Part shown: piece after piece, positions 33,297 to 46,563 of the stretch
How the letters are laid out: each line of letters starts with the position of its first letter
Numbering within the stretch: position 1 is the first letter of the stretch
From: Rhodeus uyekii
Lineage: Eukaryota; Chordata; Actinopteri; Cypriniformes; Acheilognathidae
Direction of reading: 5' to 3'
Assembly: GCA_037043235.1 (NCBI GenBank)
Contig: JAWRVZ010000074.1
Coordinates: 1,263,501 to 1,327,500, forward strand
Length of the DNA stretch: 64,000 nt
Notes under the pieces: generated by a model
Told to the model about the DNA's origin: nothing
The model's database searches: none
What the model saw: the letters and a program-made list of their open reading frames with translations, nothing else
Program-made: the position numbers and the translations under genes

Positions 33297-36200
33297 TTGG
33301 ACAGAGAAATGTCTACAATGTACAAAACATAGAAATCACCAAACACTCCAATGACGTCCACATGCTTCATTTGCGAACATTAACTGAACACTAACATAAA
33401 TTCACAAATTTGTCTCTATTTCGCTGCTGACAATTCACTCTATTCAAAGACCTGTAGTTATCCTAGTGTTGCAATTAACAACTACTTTGATAATCAGCTA
33501 ATATGTTGATTCGTTTGATTATTAATTTGCTTAATTCATTCTTTAAATATAACGTAATAATAAATAAATACTTAAATAATGTTTTACAAAAAAATATGTT
33601 AATGATCAGTTTCAGGCAGTAGAGGGCAGAGTAGTTCTTGCCCTCAGTGATTTAAACATCTGTGAATCCATATTGTGTCAGTTGGCGTGACCGTTGGCCG
33701 GCTGAATGAATGGCAATTTAAAATATAAAAGCGTTGGTGAATAAAAGAGGGCACTGGATAAACTGCCGGATCCTTTAAACCCCAGAGGACTGGAAGCAGC
33801 ACAGCATGACCACCAACCGCCTGCATACTTTTAAAATGAACACTTCTCCATTCCTATTCGCCACCCAAGCAATACAGCAACCAATCAGAAAGCAAAAAAA
33901 AAAAATTAACCAAAGTGAAAGATTTTTTGATTATTTTTAGAACCATTATTTAATAGAAACTTATCTGCAATGAAATTAACAATTACTAATCCACACATAT
34001 TTAATTTTGCCCGATGTTTAATGTTGCTGCTGAAGGCAAATACGTCTTTAAGAATATAAAGACTTATTTGCAATATAAATCACTAACAATATAAATCAAT
34101 ATAAGTTTGTTGAGCAAACGGAACAGGCAGATATATGACCTGCTCTTGTAAGGCAAAAACGTAGGGAAAAAAACACTTTGATTAAGGATGGAATAGCATC
34201 AATGGCACTACTATTCAAGTAAAAGATTTCATAAAAAAGTTTTAAATGATAAATTATGATTGTCAAATGTTATTACATCATATGCATAGTTAATGTGATA
34301 AACTAGACCTGTGAATTCTGATTTATCTGGCTTTATTTTTATGTGATTCATAGATCTACTAAAATTCAACTTGACAGCACTTGATTCAAAGTCGACTGGC
34401 TCAGAAAAATGAAATTAGTTCTGAGAAAAACTCTAGCAACATTTGAGCACAAATGACACTTGTTGTGATATTTTGGTTTTAATTCAGTGACATTCAGACA
34501 TTTTTAAATCTGACAAATGTGTAAATACTTTTTAGGAATACTGTCGATTTCTTTTTGTGTGTGTGTATGTGTATGGTATACTGAAATATAACACATTCAT
34601 TTCATTAATATATCCCTGCATCAGTAGCATTTAAGAGGCTACATGATCACAAGCCTCTTAAAATCAAAGCGCTGCACATCTTGAGCTCTTGAAATCAAAG
34701 CGCTTCTTCAGTATGCTGCTAAAACAAATGAGAGAGTGTGTGGGGTCTGAGCTTTGTCTTGTGTGCGTTGAAGATTGTTGGCCTAACGGTCGCTCCTCAG
34801 TGACTACAATAGCCTCCTCAACACGCCTCTGACAGCCTGTGTTTGTGTGCGTGCAGCAGTTGGTAGCTGTTCTGGGGGAGGGGTGTGAATGGAATACAAA
34901 AATACCATGATTGGCTTGAAAAACAAACACAGTCCACTTTAATATATTTTCAAAAATGAACATTCTGTCACCCTGTCAATTACTCACCCAGAATTTGTTC
35001 CTAAACCTGTTTGACTTTGGTTTGACTAAATAGTAATATACAAATAAAAAATATTTTGACATGTTTTTGGGTTGTTTTTTTCAGACAATGAAAGTAGATG
35101 TGGTCGTGTTGAGTAGAAGTGTTGTTTTGACCCCAATGTTATTCAAAAAAACATTTTGTTTATCCACGCAAGAAAGAACAGAAAGTCTTGTCATTTTGGA
35201 ACAAAAATGAGACAATGATGACAGTAGCCTACTTAGTTTTGTGGATGAACAAACCCTTTTCACCAATGTTCACTATGATATACAGTTTAATTGCCTAAAA
35301 AGAAAGGAGATATAATGAATGTTATGTACTGTTATGTTATGTATGTTTTTGGACACATGTATTGTCTATGTGGTTTTTGTGTGAACATTGTTTGTTGCAA
35401 GTGGGAACGTGATTGGAGGATTCGCTTGTCAGGTTGATGAAGCACTACCATGACATAGGAGACTTCACAGCCTATCACTGCAACAGTTTAAAAGCCACCC
35501 CAACTTCAAAGGCGAGAGAAGAGAGACGAAAGAGTGAGCACGCTTAGTGAGAGTGGTTCTCTCATTCGAGAGACCAGTCCCAGAGTTGCCTATTGTTATG
35601 GTTTTGCTCTGATTCATGGCAACTGTTGTTTGTTTGTGCTTGATTTTATGTATGCACTTAAATTTGTTGTTAAGTCTTTGGTTTGTGTCTATTGTTTCTT
35701 GCATGGTCGATCAGTTTGAACCCTTGTGTTGACTGGTGGAAGAGGCGGAGCCAGGCAAGCAGGTTGCGACCTACATTACAGCACGCAAATTTACAAAATT
35801 GTATTCGACACACTAGGCTCAGGAGGGGTACTTGTTATGTATATTTTGTTTATTAGTTAGTGGAGATTAGTTATGGCGTCTAGTACGCAGAAGACGCAGT
35901 TGTTGTTAGTTAGTTTATTTGATTAAACTTAGTTAATGGTATTTTGTTTTACTTAGTTTTTGATTTAAGGACCTTTTTTTCCCTCTCCCTTTCCTTTCCA
36001 TCTGACTGAATTTGTTCTGTTCTGTTGACTGTAAATATTGTATATACTGATTTCTTCACTACTTATTTAACTATTATTTAACTTATTTTACTATAGAGAT
36101 TAAAACTACCGTAAACGATTTGGTTTTGTGATTCATTTCCTTTTTCCATTTCTAATCCCATACTGACTAGATACACACACACTCACACATGCAAAGTATT

Positions 36201-36888
36201 CCTTTTTGTTCCGTCAAACAGTCAAATCACACAAACATTTCTGTGCCACCCAGCTGAAAGGATCATTTGACTCTGTCCACGGAAAACAACAATCTCCTAT
36301 TTCACCATCGATTCTGCTTTCTCTTCTAATTTTTCCTGTCACTGTGAGATTTATTTCCACACACGAGTTCATATCTCCCTCTGTCTCATTCCAGTTCAGC
36401 TCAATGGGGCGTAACGCACTGCCTCTCTGTGATATCCTGGCTTCTACAGGACTATAATTCTAATGACAGTTATAAAATAGATATAAAGAAAACAGCAGTA
36501 ACCACATAAAGAAAACACAGATGCACCAACAAAGACAACAATTTGATGACACTGAATCACACAAAGAACTATTCGGGTCACAAACAAAATAAATTATAGG
36601 TTACATAAAGAAAATGAAAGCTATTATTTTGTCAAGATATAATTGAACATATTTTTTGTAATTATAGTAACATTTGGACATTATAAACTGATCCCATCTT
36701 CTTAATGATTTTTTTTAGAGGGCTCATGCAAACAGAAATATAGGTCAGTTTATTAAGATTTTTATCAGTTAATTTTTTTTTCTGTACTAAACATCAATAG
36801 TTCTATAAAAGAACAACTTATATAATTAGAAATATTTAATTTAAAATATAAGAGCATGTGATTTTTTTTTCATGTTGCTTTATCTTTT
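33297..36888. other. Intronic sequence with an unassigned retroelement-like tract at 35330-36130
   Basis: The tract 35330-36130 shows TGTTATGTAT near 35333 and again near 35834. A purine-rich GGAGGGGTACT precedes the second, and a GATTAAAA signal follows near 36097. These recall LTR borders, but the two sides are not otherwise similar and no target duplication was found. The rest is AT-rich with no recognised gene. Confidence 0.3.
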
Positions 36889-36892
36889 TTAA

Positions 36893-37661
36893 CTCTTTGA
36901 CTCGGACAATCACACTCTGTGATCCGTCTTGGCTGGTCCCTGGAGGGTACGATCACACCAGTGTGAGTAGAACATTCATTCGTCATGTGATCAACTGCTA
37001 ATTTCATGCGTTTTATCATGCATTGGCTGGCGCTGATCCAAAGATGGATGTGCTAAGTAACTATTCAGCAACTCGGTGTTTTCAACCACATAAGTTTTAT
37101 TTTAGGTTTCATACATTTAAATACTCATAAGTACTCGCAAAAGAATACATTTATAGTTTGAAAAACACACTGATATCTGTAAAAGCAAAAATAACAATCG
37201 TTCAATTATCAGATAAATCAGATACACATTGCATAGGTAACTATAAAGTTGACTCTATTCTTATCCCACTTCACTGGTCACTTACTGTTATGTATTTCGG
37301 GTAAATTTTACATGTAGTAAATCAGACCGATCAGATTCTCCAAGCTTCAGCGCAAACTAACATGGTGCCGCCCATCGTGCATCACAGATCAGCTAACATG
37401 ATCATTATAAAAAAATTTAAATGACAAAACACATTCACTTCAACATATTTGAGAATCTGAATATCAGGTAGTTGATAACATAAGTTGGTGAATATTTTGA
37501 ATAAATAAGACAAAAAAACAAACAAATGTGATACATCTGTCAGACAAGCATGACACATCACGATGGAAACAATAGTGGGAAACATTCTAAAATAATGGCC
37601 ACCTAAAAAAAACTCACACTGGGGGGTCAACGAGAATATTTTAAACTTATGTGTGAAAGGG
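36893..37661. mobile_element. piggyBac-like MITE, copy 2
   Basis: This 769-bp element is flanked by TTAA (36889-36892 and 37662-37665). The left end CTCTTTGACTCGG and the right end ACTTATGTGTGAAAGGG match copy 1 at 14234-14889. The interior shares ATCACACCAGTGTGA-like, TTAAATACTCATAA and TACTCGCAAAA tracts. No transposase is present. Confidence 0.7.
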
Positions 37662-37666
37662 TTAAG

Positions 37667-37686
37667 TATTATCATTATTATTATTA

Positions 37687-37730
<44 letters not shown>
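37667..37730. repeat. (ATT)n microsatellite
   Basis: Run of ATT/ATC units of about 64 bases, two bases after the piggyBac-like target site. Confidence 0.95.
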
Positions 37731-38610
37731 CGCTAAATTCCTGAATTAATCTGTATTTACTAACAATTGGTTGAGTGAATGATTCAATGGTTTACTAATA
37801 AAGTCTCTTGTTGCCACCTACTGGCATAACAATATCATCCACAGGAAAGGACATTTTCTTGTATTTATGTATTCATTTAAAAAATACACCTCTGAAATGT
37901 ACTTCCAGAACAACTCATGACTTTTCACTCTAAATGGCTGACTCGTCTATAACATTTTAAAGTAAGCACAGCAAAAGTTTCAGGAAATATCTCCCTAATG
38001 TTCTTAACTTAGTGTTCACTGAGTCTTAGTTTCAGTCTGCGGCTGGAAACTTCTGTTTCTGATGATTCTGTTCTTTTTTATTTTTGGTCTATTTAAATCT
38101 GTGATTTATACATTGTCTCTGTGATCCCCATGCGACTCTAGGGTTTGTAAATGTGTTTAATTTTGATATGAATTTGATGAGCAGTGTGGTTATGAAACTG
38201 ATGTTGGCTGGTTGTTAGTGTTATTAAATTTCAGGACAGCGGTCCAGAGCGGAACACTTCCCAGACTGAGATAATGGCATTAAAATGATTAAATCTACTA
38301 TGGATTTCACACACTTGATTTAAGACGCAATCTTCAGTAAAGTAACCTCAAAAACTCAACACAGATTAACCATAGCACATCTGTCTTTTCTGTAGTGTGT
38401 TCACAGTCTGTCATTTGCACATCACCCGAAGCACAGTGAAAGTGTGTGTGTTTGTAAGATTAAAGCTAATAGCAGTGCGTGTCAGTGTTAAGACAGCAGA
38501 ATAGGGCTGGCGTGTTGCTCTCAGATGAATCACAGACATTCGTGTGATTCAGTCCTCTCTGAGGATTACAGACAAATAATAAAAGACACCCCAAGCCCCC
38601 CTCCACCCCT

Positions 38611-38612
<2 letters not shown>
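37731..38612. other. Intronic sequence, nothing assigned
   Basis: No gene or repeat termini recognised. Confidence 0.35.
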
Positions 38613-38654
<42 letters not shown>

Positions 38655-38674
38655 ACACACACACACACACACAC
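38613..38674. repeat. (CA)n microsatellite
   Basis: About 62 bases of CA units with one G interruption near 38650. Confidence 0.95.
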
Positions 38675-39030
38675 CTCATTGCTAAACCCACTGCCACTCA
38701 CAAGTCAGTCTACTGATATTGATATTTCATGTGATTTGTAATCCCTAAATGTCTTCTTCAAAGACAATACAAATTATTTGTTAGTCCTCGCACGTGATAC
38801 TTTTACATGATACTTTTATTGGGTTTTGTTTTTGTTTTCTGTTTTTGTTTTTACTGTCTTTATTTAAACTTTAAGCTTGGAAACATCTTGACAACCTTAA
38901 ATCTTTTGTTTCAACAATGAAAACATCAAATTCATTTGATAAGCACATTTTTATCAAACAAAAGTCTTCATTTATAAAGTATTTAAAAACTGGAAAAAAA
39001 ATACAAAGGTACAAGTGTGTGTACTTAACA

Positions 39031-39828
39031 TGTCAAGGTTCCAGAAACGGACTCAGGCGCAGATAGAATGGAACACTTTATTTAAGAAAAACAAAACAAA
39101 GACTGTCCCGAGGGGGAAACACAACAGGCAAGAAAATTGACTTGACCGACAGCACTGGACTAGGTTAGGCAAGAAACTTGACAGACGACGACTCAAACAT
39201 GGCATCAAAAGACACAAAAATAGACAACAACGCAGCACAGGACAGCAAACATGAGGGGATTAAATAGGCACAGGAAGGGTAATTGATCGGGAAACAGCTG
39301 GGAAAAATAAAACAACACGGCGAGGTAACAGTGACAAGACAGCACTCGAATACGCAGCCAATACGGACACACATCACTGCATGTTCACAAAAACACAAAG
39401 ACATCGCACAGCTGGTGAAAACCAAACTATGCGCGACACGAAAACACAATATGAAAGCACGCAGCCGAGGTAAACACAAACCGCATGCTTACAACACTGC
39501 ACAAAGACCCAAGAGCTCGCAGTTCAAGCAGAGCTTGAAAACATGCCCACATGTTGAGAACAAGCCAACATTCGCTCTCGAGCGTTCCCAACAAAGATGA
39601 ACACACGGGTCATGAATGCCCGAACCCCGACAAAACCGAAACTGAACAAGACCAGTCTGGGGATCGGACATCATAACCCGCACACAAGACGCAACACAGA
39701 CAAGAGCGCGCGTGACCCTATAACTTGAAGCCGCGCGCACACACACCAAACACGAGACATTACGGTAGTGTCAGAGCTCTGCCACAAAACCAAGAAATGA
39801 CTAGATCGAATGTGGCAGAACCCTAACA
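39031..39828 (-). mobile_element. Long solo LTR-like segment
   Basis: This roughly 800-bp segment begins TGTCAAGGTT. On the minus strand it ends ...CCTTGACA and has AATAAAGTG about 50 bases before that. The upstream border is either TGTTAGGG (39828) or TGTCATG (39833). With the first, the flanks are TAACA and TGACA, a 5-bp duplication with one mismatch. The interior has no protein domains. It belongs to the same general class as the other TGT...ACA LTRs here but is longer. Confidence 0.55.
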
Positions 39829-39954
39829 TGACACCATTGATAAGGAAAGGAAGCACTGCGAATTACATTTTAATAGTAAAATGGAATTACAAAATGATAG
39901 CAAAATTTAAAGCTATTTATTGCATATTTTCAAACAATATATTTAAAATCTATG

Positions 39955-40070
<116 letters not shown>

Positions 40071-40390
40071 ATCCTATGGAATTGTGGTACTATGGCTTGG
40101 GATGATAGCATCAAAATTATGATTACATCAAAACATACCACTTAATTCTGAAACTAACAAAGAATAACATGGCTTTTCAAGAAACCATTGCCATTTGTCA
40201 GGAAACAGCCAACTGTGAAAAAAATAATGTCACAAAACTTAAACCGTGAAAAGTAATTTGAAGAAAGGTTATTTTACAGATTTTTCCCGTGTTTAAAGTA
40301 AGATATTTTACCTTTTTTTTACGGTTTTTGTTTGGCAGCCGTAGCTGCCAGTCATTTACCGTTTTTTAATGATTGTTTTTTTACAGTGTA

Positions 40391-40950
40391 AAACTGTTAT
40401 TTTATGGATCTTTCCTAGATTATTATGATCAAAAACCTTCAGTTAAATGACAGTGTTAACAGTTCTACGGATAAACACTGTTATTTTACAGGTATTTACT
40501 AAATTATTACAGTCAAACACCTTTAATTAAATGATATTGCTAAGAGTTCTATGGTTAAACACTGTTATTCTATGGATAAACACTGTTATTTTACAGGTAT
40601 TTACTAAATTATTACAGTCAAACACCTTTAATTAAATGACATTGCTTAGAGTTCTATGGATAAACACTGTTATTTTACAGGTATTTACTAAATTATTACA
40701 GTCAAACACCTTTAATTAAATGACATTGCTTAGAGTTCTATGGATAAACACTGTTATTTTACAGGTATTTACTAAATTATTACAGTCAAAAACTTTCAAT
40801 TAACTGATATTGCTAAGAGTTCTATGGATAAACACTGTTATTTTACAGGTATTTACTAAATGATTACAGTCAAACACCTTCAATAAAACGACAGTGTTAA
40901 GAGTTCTACAGATACACACTTATTTTACAGATTTCCTAAATGATTACAGT
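40391..40950. repeat. Tandem array, unit about 84 bp (right arm)
   Basis: Inverted counterpart of 22810-23290. About six full units, one with a partial internal duplication of AAACACTGTTATT (near 40558-40590). Confidence 0.85.
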
Positions 40951-41319
40951 CAAACAATAAATAGTCAAGACGTGCTCAAGATTTAAAATTAAGTTTTATT
41001 TTGGCAGATAAAATAAGTATAAACAGTATAAAAAATAATTAAAATCATCTCAAACTTCCATTTGCAGCATTTGTTTACATATAATTTAATAGTGTTTAAA
41101 TTATGTAAAACATGTAATCTAAAATCACAATTATTGAATAAATAAAATACAAAATTTAAATTACTTCAGTAATTAACAATAGTTTATCAAATTCTCAAAC
41201 TAGGATTATGGTGACAATCTAAACATACTGAATACAAAACTGTAACACTTTACAAAATGAACAGCACTTATACAGCGTTTATTAAAATTATACAGCATTT
41301 ATTTATTAAATTTATGACT

Positions 41320-42500
41320 GGAGTAATGATGCTGAAAATGCACCTTTGCTAACAAGAATGAATTACATTTTTAAATATTTTCAAATAGAAAAGTTATTTT
41401 AAATTGTAATATTATTTCACATTATTACTGTTAGTATGAGTAATTAAATAAATGCAGCCTTGCAGGTGAGCAGACAAAACTTCTTTTAAAAACATAAAAA
41501 ATCTTACGATCCCAAACTTTTGAACAGTGTGTGTGTGTGTGTACACTACCGGTCAAATGTTTTAGAACAGTAATATTTTTGTATGTTTTTAAAGATGTCA
41601 CTTCTGCTCACCAGGGCTGCATTAATGCTATTAAATTATTTAAAAAAAAAGAAGAAAGAAAATAAGCTGTAATATTGTGAAATATAATTAAAATGCATAT
41701 TAACTGTTTTCTATTTGAATATATTTTAAAATGTAATTTATTCCTGTGATGCAAAGCTGAATTTCCAGCATTACTCCAGTCTTCAGTGTCACATGATCCT
41801 TCAGAAATCATTCTGATATGAGGATTAGCTGCTCAAGAAACATTTATGATTATCTATTATCAATGTTGAAAACAGTTCTTTTTATGATTCTTTGATAAAT
41901 AGAAAGTTCAAAATAACAGTATTTATCTGAAATAGAAAGCTTTTGTGACATTGTATACCGTTCAAAAGTTTTGGGTTGGTAAGATTTTGTTTTTTTGGGA
42001 AAGAAATTCATAAACTTTTTCAGCAAGGATGCATTAAAGTGACACTATAGATATTTATAATGTTGCAAAAGCTTTATTTTTCAGATAAATGCTGTTCTTT
42101 TGAACTTTTTATTCATTAAATAATCCTGGGAAAAAAATGTACACAGCTTGTAACGAGTTATAGTGGGTAATGCTCCTTTAAGGCGGAGCGCTTTTTCACT
42201 CTCAAGAGCAGTAATGAGGTCGTTCGAACAGAGCGCGAGCAGGGAAGCATCGCATGTATGTGGAGTGAGGTTTTTCACACAGTTTTCATTTATGTTGCTC
42301 TTACTATTGTTTTGTTGTTGTTTAGTAACGCGATTGTCAACTGCCCCGGTGTGTGTAGAATGGACAGTTCCTGTTAATAAAGGACCCCAATAATAGTAAA
42401 TGTTTCTTAAGCAGCATATCAGAATGATTTCTGAAGGATCATGTGACACTAAAGACTGGAGTAATGATGCTGGAAATTCAGCTTTCCTAATGTTAGTATG
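41320..42500. repeat. High-copy dispersed repeats (right arm)
   Basis: Inverted counterparts of 21150-22470, recognised by TCACATGATCCTTCAGAAAT and ACACTACCGGTCAAATG (41542-41558). They contain a short GT run at 41526-41543. Confidence 0.65.
42149..42388 (+). mobile_element. Truncated copy of the nested LTR (right arm)
   Basis: Starts TGTAACGAGTTATAG as in 21314-21643 (inverted) and runs to AATAAAGGACCCC, where it is joined directly to the dispersed repeat. The distal 115 bp kept in the left arm, including the GAATAAACG end, have been deleted. Confidence 0.7.
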
Positions 42501-42554
42501 TCAATACTCACCGCTCCTGAAGATCATGTGGCTGGATTTTTTCTTCCTAAAATG

Positions 42555-42585
<31 letters not shown>

Positions 42586-42858
42586 TTAGCCATTTACTTA
42601 CTAACAGGGATTTTCAAAAGAGCTTGTACAAGACTCCGTTCTCAGTTCACTCATTTACAAAGCTCTTATATAGATTTTTTTTTATCTTAATCCTAGTTTA
42701 CAATATTAAGACATGCTAACAACACACAGTAACGTTAATGTTAGCTAATACATTGAACTATGTAATGTCGTTATCGGGATTAGATTATTACTTAAACACA
42801 TTACATCACAATGTAGCAGACTATATTTTTTTAATAAAAGCTAAATTATTTAACTTAC

Positions 42859-42908
42859 CTTCTGTAGTTGTCCGGTAACGTTACACGTTGGTAAAAGTCG
42901 TTGGCCAT
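42859..42908 (-). CDS. Possible first coding exon in the 6-kb element, right copy
   Basis: Minus-strand ATG (42906-42908) opens the same MANDFYQRVTLPDNYR peptide as at 20757-20806, followed by AG|GTAAGT. The one coding difference is synonymous (CGT for CGC). The promoter-like CG-rich segment and both CCAAT boxes lie upstream at 43070-43210. No further exon was recognised on this strand. Whether it is transcribed is unknown. Confidence 0.4.
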
Positions 42909-43069
42909 ATTGCATTTTTTTGTTGTTTGTTCACCATTAACAATCCGCAACTTAAATTTGCCTAAAATATAAAATTTTGCAGTCCGACGTAAAATAATCA
43001 ATGTAATAATCCATGCAAAACCGAGCTGAAGTAGTGCTGTGCACTGCAGATGGCGAGCTGCAACGCACA

Positions 43070-43210
43070 CAGACAGATAGGCGCGCGCGCGCACACTCGC
43101 TTTCCAACAAACGGATTCAAATTTGAAAAAAGGCGCGCACGCTGTAGAAGGCGCGCACATTTGTCATTGGCCAGATTCCTGGATGAAACTCAGCATAACC
43201 AATCATGCTC
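43070..43210 (-). promoter_or_regulatory. GC-rich promoter-like segment with two CCAAT boxes (right arm)
   Basis: Inverted counterpart of 20440-20620, with ATTGG (in CATTGGCC, about 43166-43173), CCAAT (in AACCAATCATG) and GCGCGC runs. The (CG)n run is shorter than in the left arm. Confidence 0.4.
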
Positions 43211-43340
43211 AAAGCAACACAGCCATACAATAGCCTAATGTGGCATTTGTAGGCTGTTGTATTAAATAATTGTTTAAATTGGGTTTTTATTGCACATATA
43301 TATGTGTATATATTGAGTATATATTATATATTGTTTTTTT

Positions 43341-43679
43341 TTATTGCAGTGCATGATATATATGGTAATACAATGGTAATATATATGGCCCCCTTTTGCT
43401 GGTAAAAAAAATCCCTGACCCCCAATATGTTAGCAACAGATCCTTTAAGTCTTGTAAGCAATGCACACGCACCTGGCCACCATGATGCAAAAGAAAATAT
43501 GATTCATCGGAATCTGTGCTCCGTGGTCCAGTTCTGATGCTCACGTGCCCACTGTTGGCACTTTTGGAGGTGAACAGGAGTCCGCATGGACACCCTGACT
43601 GGTCAGTGGCTATGCCGCCCCATATGCAACAAACTGAGAAGCTCTGTGTATTCTGACCGCTTTCTATCAGAACCAGCAT
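43341..43679 (-). pseudogene. Tc1-like transposase fragment (right arm)
   Basis: Counterpart of 19713-20030, with DSDESYFLLHHGGQVRVHCL in the minus-strand frame. A few residue differences and a different end (continuing into the AT-rich tract) distinguish it from the left copy. Confidence 0.5.
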
Positions 43680-44479
43680 TAACTTCTTGAGCAGTTTGAG
43701 CTCCAGTAGCTCATCTGTTAATCCTTACGCTTGCCCATTTTTCCTGCTTCTAACACATTAACTTTGAGCATAAAAACAGCTTGGGCTTTTGCATGGCTTT
43801 TTGTTTGTGGACTTCTCGTCTGCATTTAATCTTTTGCAGCCTTGTTATTTTAGGACAAAAACTTTTAACTTTTTAGACAGACTTTTAAACTTTTAACTTT
43901 TTAGACAGACTTTGAGTGGTTGCCCCTGTGGCAGCGTTTTAGGACAATTTGATGTTCAACAAATCATTATAAACTTACTTTTGTGGCTGAGGCAATTCAT
44001 TTATGTAACAAATGTGTCTTATTATTATTATTATTTTATTTTAGCCGTATATTAAAGATACTTAAATGTCTTGATTGAACTAAGGGCTAATCCTAGCTTA
44101 GTCTTAACCCTGTCTGTGAGACCAGGCCTGGGTTTGGGGTTAAGGTTATTAAGCACCACAATGCTCTAAATATGAGTGGTAAACTTGTAAGTCCTGATCT
44201 TTATGAGTAGAAGATGTGTCAGTTAGAAACATGTCAGAATACCACAATATTTAAAGGTATTTGGCATTGACATTGTCAGGCTTTTAGGGTTAGGGTTAGG
44301 TAAGCTAATGCATAAAACTTAGCGTTAATCAAATGTATATGTGATATGTGTAAATAATTGAGTTTGATTTATTTGTATGTGATTGTTTTTTGTTGTTTGT
44401 TCGTTGTTCTTTGATATGAATATTGGTTGTAAATATATTGTGTTCTAGAATAGGTTATTCATTTCAAGTTCATAATTTT

Positions 44480-44550
44480 GTGATTGGTTGTACGTGTGAC
44501 GTGCACGTCGCTGCGTGGCGGGATGAAGGGAGTTCTCGCGAGAGACTTCA
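44480..44550 (+). promoter_or_regulatory. Promoter-like cluster with TCTCGCGAGA (right arm)
   Basis: ATTGG (44482-44486), GTGACGTGCACGTC (about 44497-44510) and TCTCGCGAGA (44534-44543) lie in that order on the plus strand, then the GTGACTGAGTGTGATTTATA repeat. The cluster is conserved with the left arm. Confidence 0.45.
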
Positions 44551-44949
44551 TTCACGTTAAAAAGTTAAGTAAATGAACATGCGGGTGACTGAGTGTGATT
44601 TATAATCAACATATATCACTCCCTTACAGGTATGCACGGTTGGAAAGACAGGTTTGAGTGTCATGAGTGTTTTGTCTAGCATATTCGAGTGTTGTGCGGC
44701 TTAAGTGTTTTCAGTATCAACGTGTTCAGTTAACTCAAATGTACCGCGATAGCGCGCGCGCTGACGATGCCGCACCACACAGGAAGTGTTTGTTATATGT
44801 GCTTTAATGCTTTCGTTACTCGTTGTTTCTGTTAAGTGTAAAGCTATGCACTAGTTGTATATAATTTGTGTATGTTTCTGTTGTATTCACGTTATAAGGT
44901 TAAATGAATGAACATCGCGGGTGACTGAGTGTGATTTATAATCAACCTT

Positions 44950-45505
44950 TTAAGTTGGGCACTGTTATCAGAACACCAAAATCCAGACCAGAGCACATAA
45001 CAGCCCTGAAAATGAATCACAATCACAAGTGACATGTAGAATTCGTTTTATTGCACATATACCAAATACATTGTGCATGTTGTTGTATGTCAACAGCAAA
45101 AAACATGTAAATGACAGCAATGTTAATATTAAGAACATGTCAGACAATACAGAGTCATGTGAAAATGCATATATTCCATATATTCCGCCATATTGCTTGG
45201 AAATGCAAGAAGCATGCTGATTGGCTGTTGTAATTTCTGATGAGCTTTGTCAACCAATCCGATCATCTGATACAAAAGACTTCTTCAATCGTCGATCCCA
45301 TGTATATAGTACACAAACAGCAAGCATTACATGAAGTACGAGAGCGTAAAATAGTGTAAACTGTCTTCTGTGTATTCTGTGAGGTGATGGATTGATTTTT
45401 CTTTGAAATAATGATTTTTTTTCTAAATAATGAAAATTTTTTGCGGGAGCTATTTAGACATGCGGGCGGTGGACGGTAATCTAACACTTCAATTCTCATG
45501 GCCTT
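44950..45505. other. Segment present only in the right arm
   Basis: About 555 bp with no counterpart in the left arm, which instead joins at a CTCC-GTAAGG microhomology (18400-18415). It includes an open frame of 78 codons on the minus strand (45263-45499) that I do not recognise. Confidence 0.6.
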
Positions 45506-45659
45506 ACAGGAGAATTACATATATAAACAATAAAGTTTACTGTGGCTTCTTAAGAACACATCTGATGCACATTCTTGGATCTTCATTTTCTAGAAGTAGG
45601 CTAGAATTATTCATTTACAGAAAAATATGGTATAAATAAAACAATGTATTAATTTACAT

Positions 45660-46490
45660 ATATTGTTCATAATTTTACATGGATTTGTATGTATTGAATG
45701 AAAACAGAAAAGATAATAATAAGGTAATTTTCCTGTATTAAAACTGGAAATTACTGTAATTCGTCATTAATGATATAATCCTTAAAATAATGGTCAAATT
45801 GTTAATTATTACATATATTGGTTGTAATTTTACATTAATTTGTACGTAATGTATAAAAATAGAAAAATACTGTATAAATAATACAGTAATTTTCTGTATA
45901 AAAAAATTACAATTACTGTAATTTTTCATTTAATGATATAATCCTTAAAATAACAGTCAAGTTGTTAATTTACTGATATTTATTGTAATTTTACATGAAT
46001 TTGTACGTAATGTATAAAAATAGAAAAATACTGTAGAAATAATACAGTAATTTTCTGTATAAAAAATAAGAATTACTGTAATTTTTCATTTAATGATATA
46101 ATCCTTAAAATAACAGTCAATTTGTTAATTTACTGATATTTATTGTAATTTTACATGAATTTGTACGTAATGTATAAAAATAGAAAAAATACTGTATAAA
46201 TAATACAGTAATTTTCTGTATAAAAAAATAAGAATTACTGTAATTTGTCATTAATGATATAATCCTTAAAATAACAGTCAATTTGTTAATTTACTGATAT
46301 TTATTGTAATTTTACATGAATTTGTACGTAATGTATAAAAATAGAAAAATACTGTATAAATAATACAGTAATTTTCTGTATAAAAAATAAGAATTACTGT
46401 AATTTGTCATTAATGATATAATCCTTAAAATAACAGTCAAGTTGTTAATTTACTGATATTTATTGTAATTTTACATAGTTTTAAACATAA
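45660..46490. repeat. Tandem array, unit about 160 bp (right arm)
   Basis: About six markers of TATTGTAATTTTACATGAA type near 45670, 45830, 45985, 46145, 46305 and 46465, one more than in the left arm. Confidence 0.85.
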
Positions 46491-46563
46491 TTTAGATTTA
46501 CAAAAAAATACTGTAAAAAATTAGAGTTATTTTCTGTAAAATTAGGATTTTTTTAACAGTGTA

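Larger units (their letters stand above)
40270..46561 (-). mobile_element. 6-kb CACTG...CAGTG element, copy 2 (right arm of the inverted repeat)
   Basis: Read on the minus strand it starts CACTGTTAAAAAAATCC at 46561 and follows copy 1 feature by feature in inverted order. Homology stops near 40270, inside the terminal palindromic MITE, so this copy lacks roughly the last 150 bases. Differences from copy 1: an extra segment of about 550 bp (44950-45505), loss of about 115 bp including the end of the nested LTR (at 42388), one extra unit in each tandem array, and scattered substitutions. The outer border is followed by TA (46562-46563). No transposase was found. Confidence 0.65.

Noticed and set aside
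35465..35719. Short ORFs on both strands near 35.5 kb
   Set aside because: No domain, no splice context and overlapping antisense frames of equal length.
38466..38716. ORFs of VCVCV or THTHTH repeats at microsatellites (also 39950-40145, 55658-55970)
   Set aside because: They are translations of CA/TG runs, not genes.
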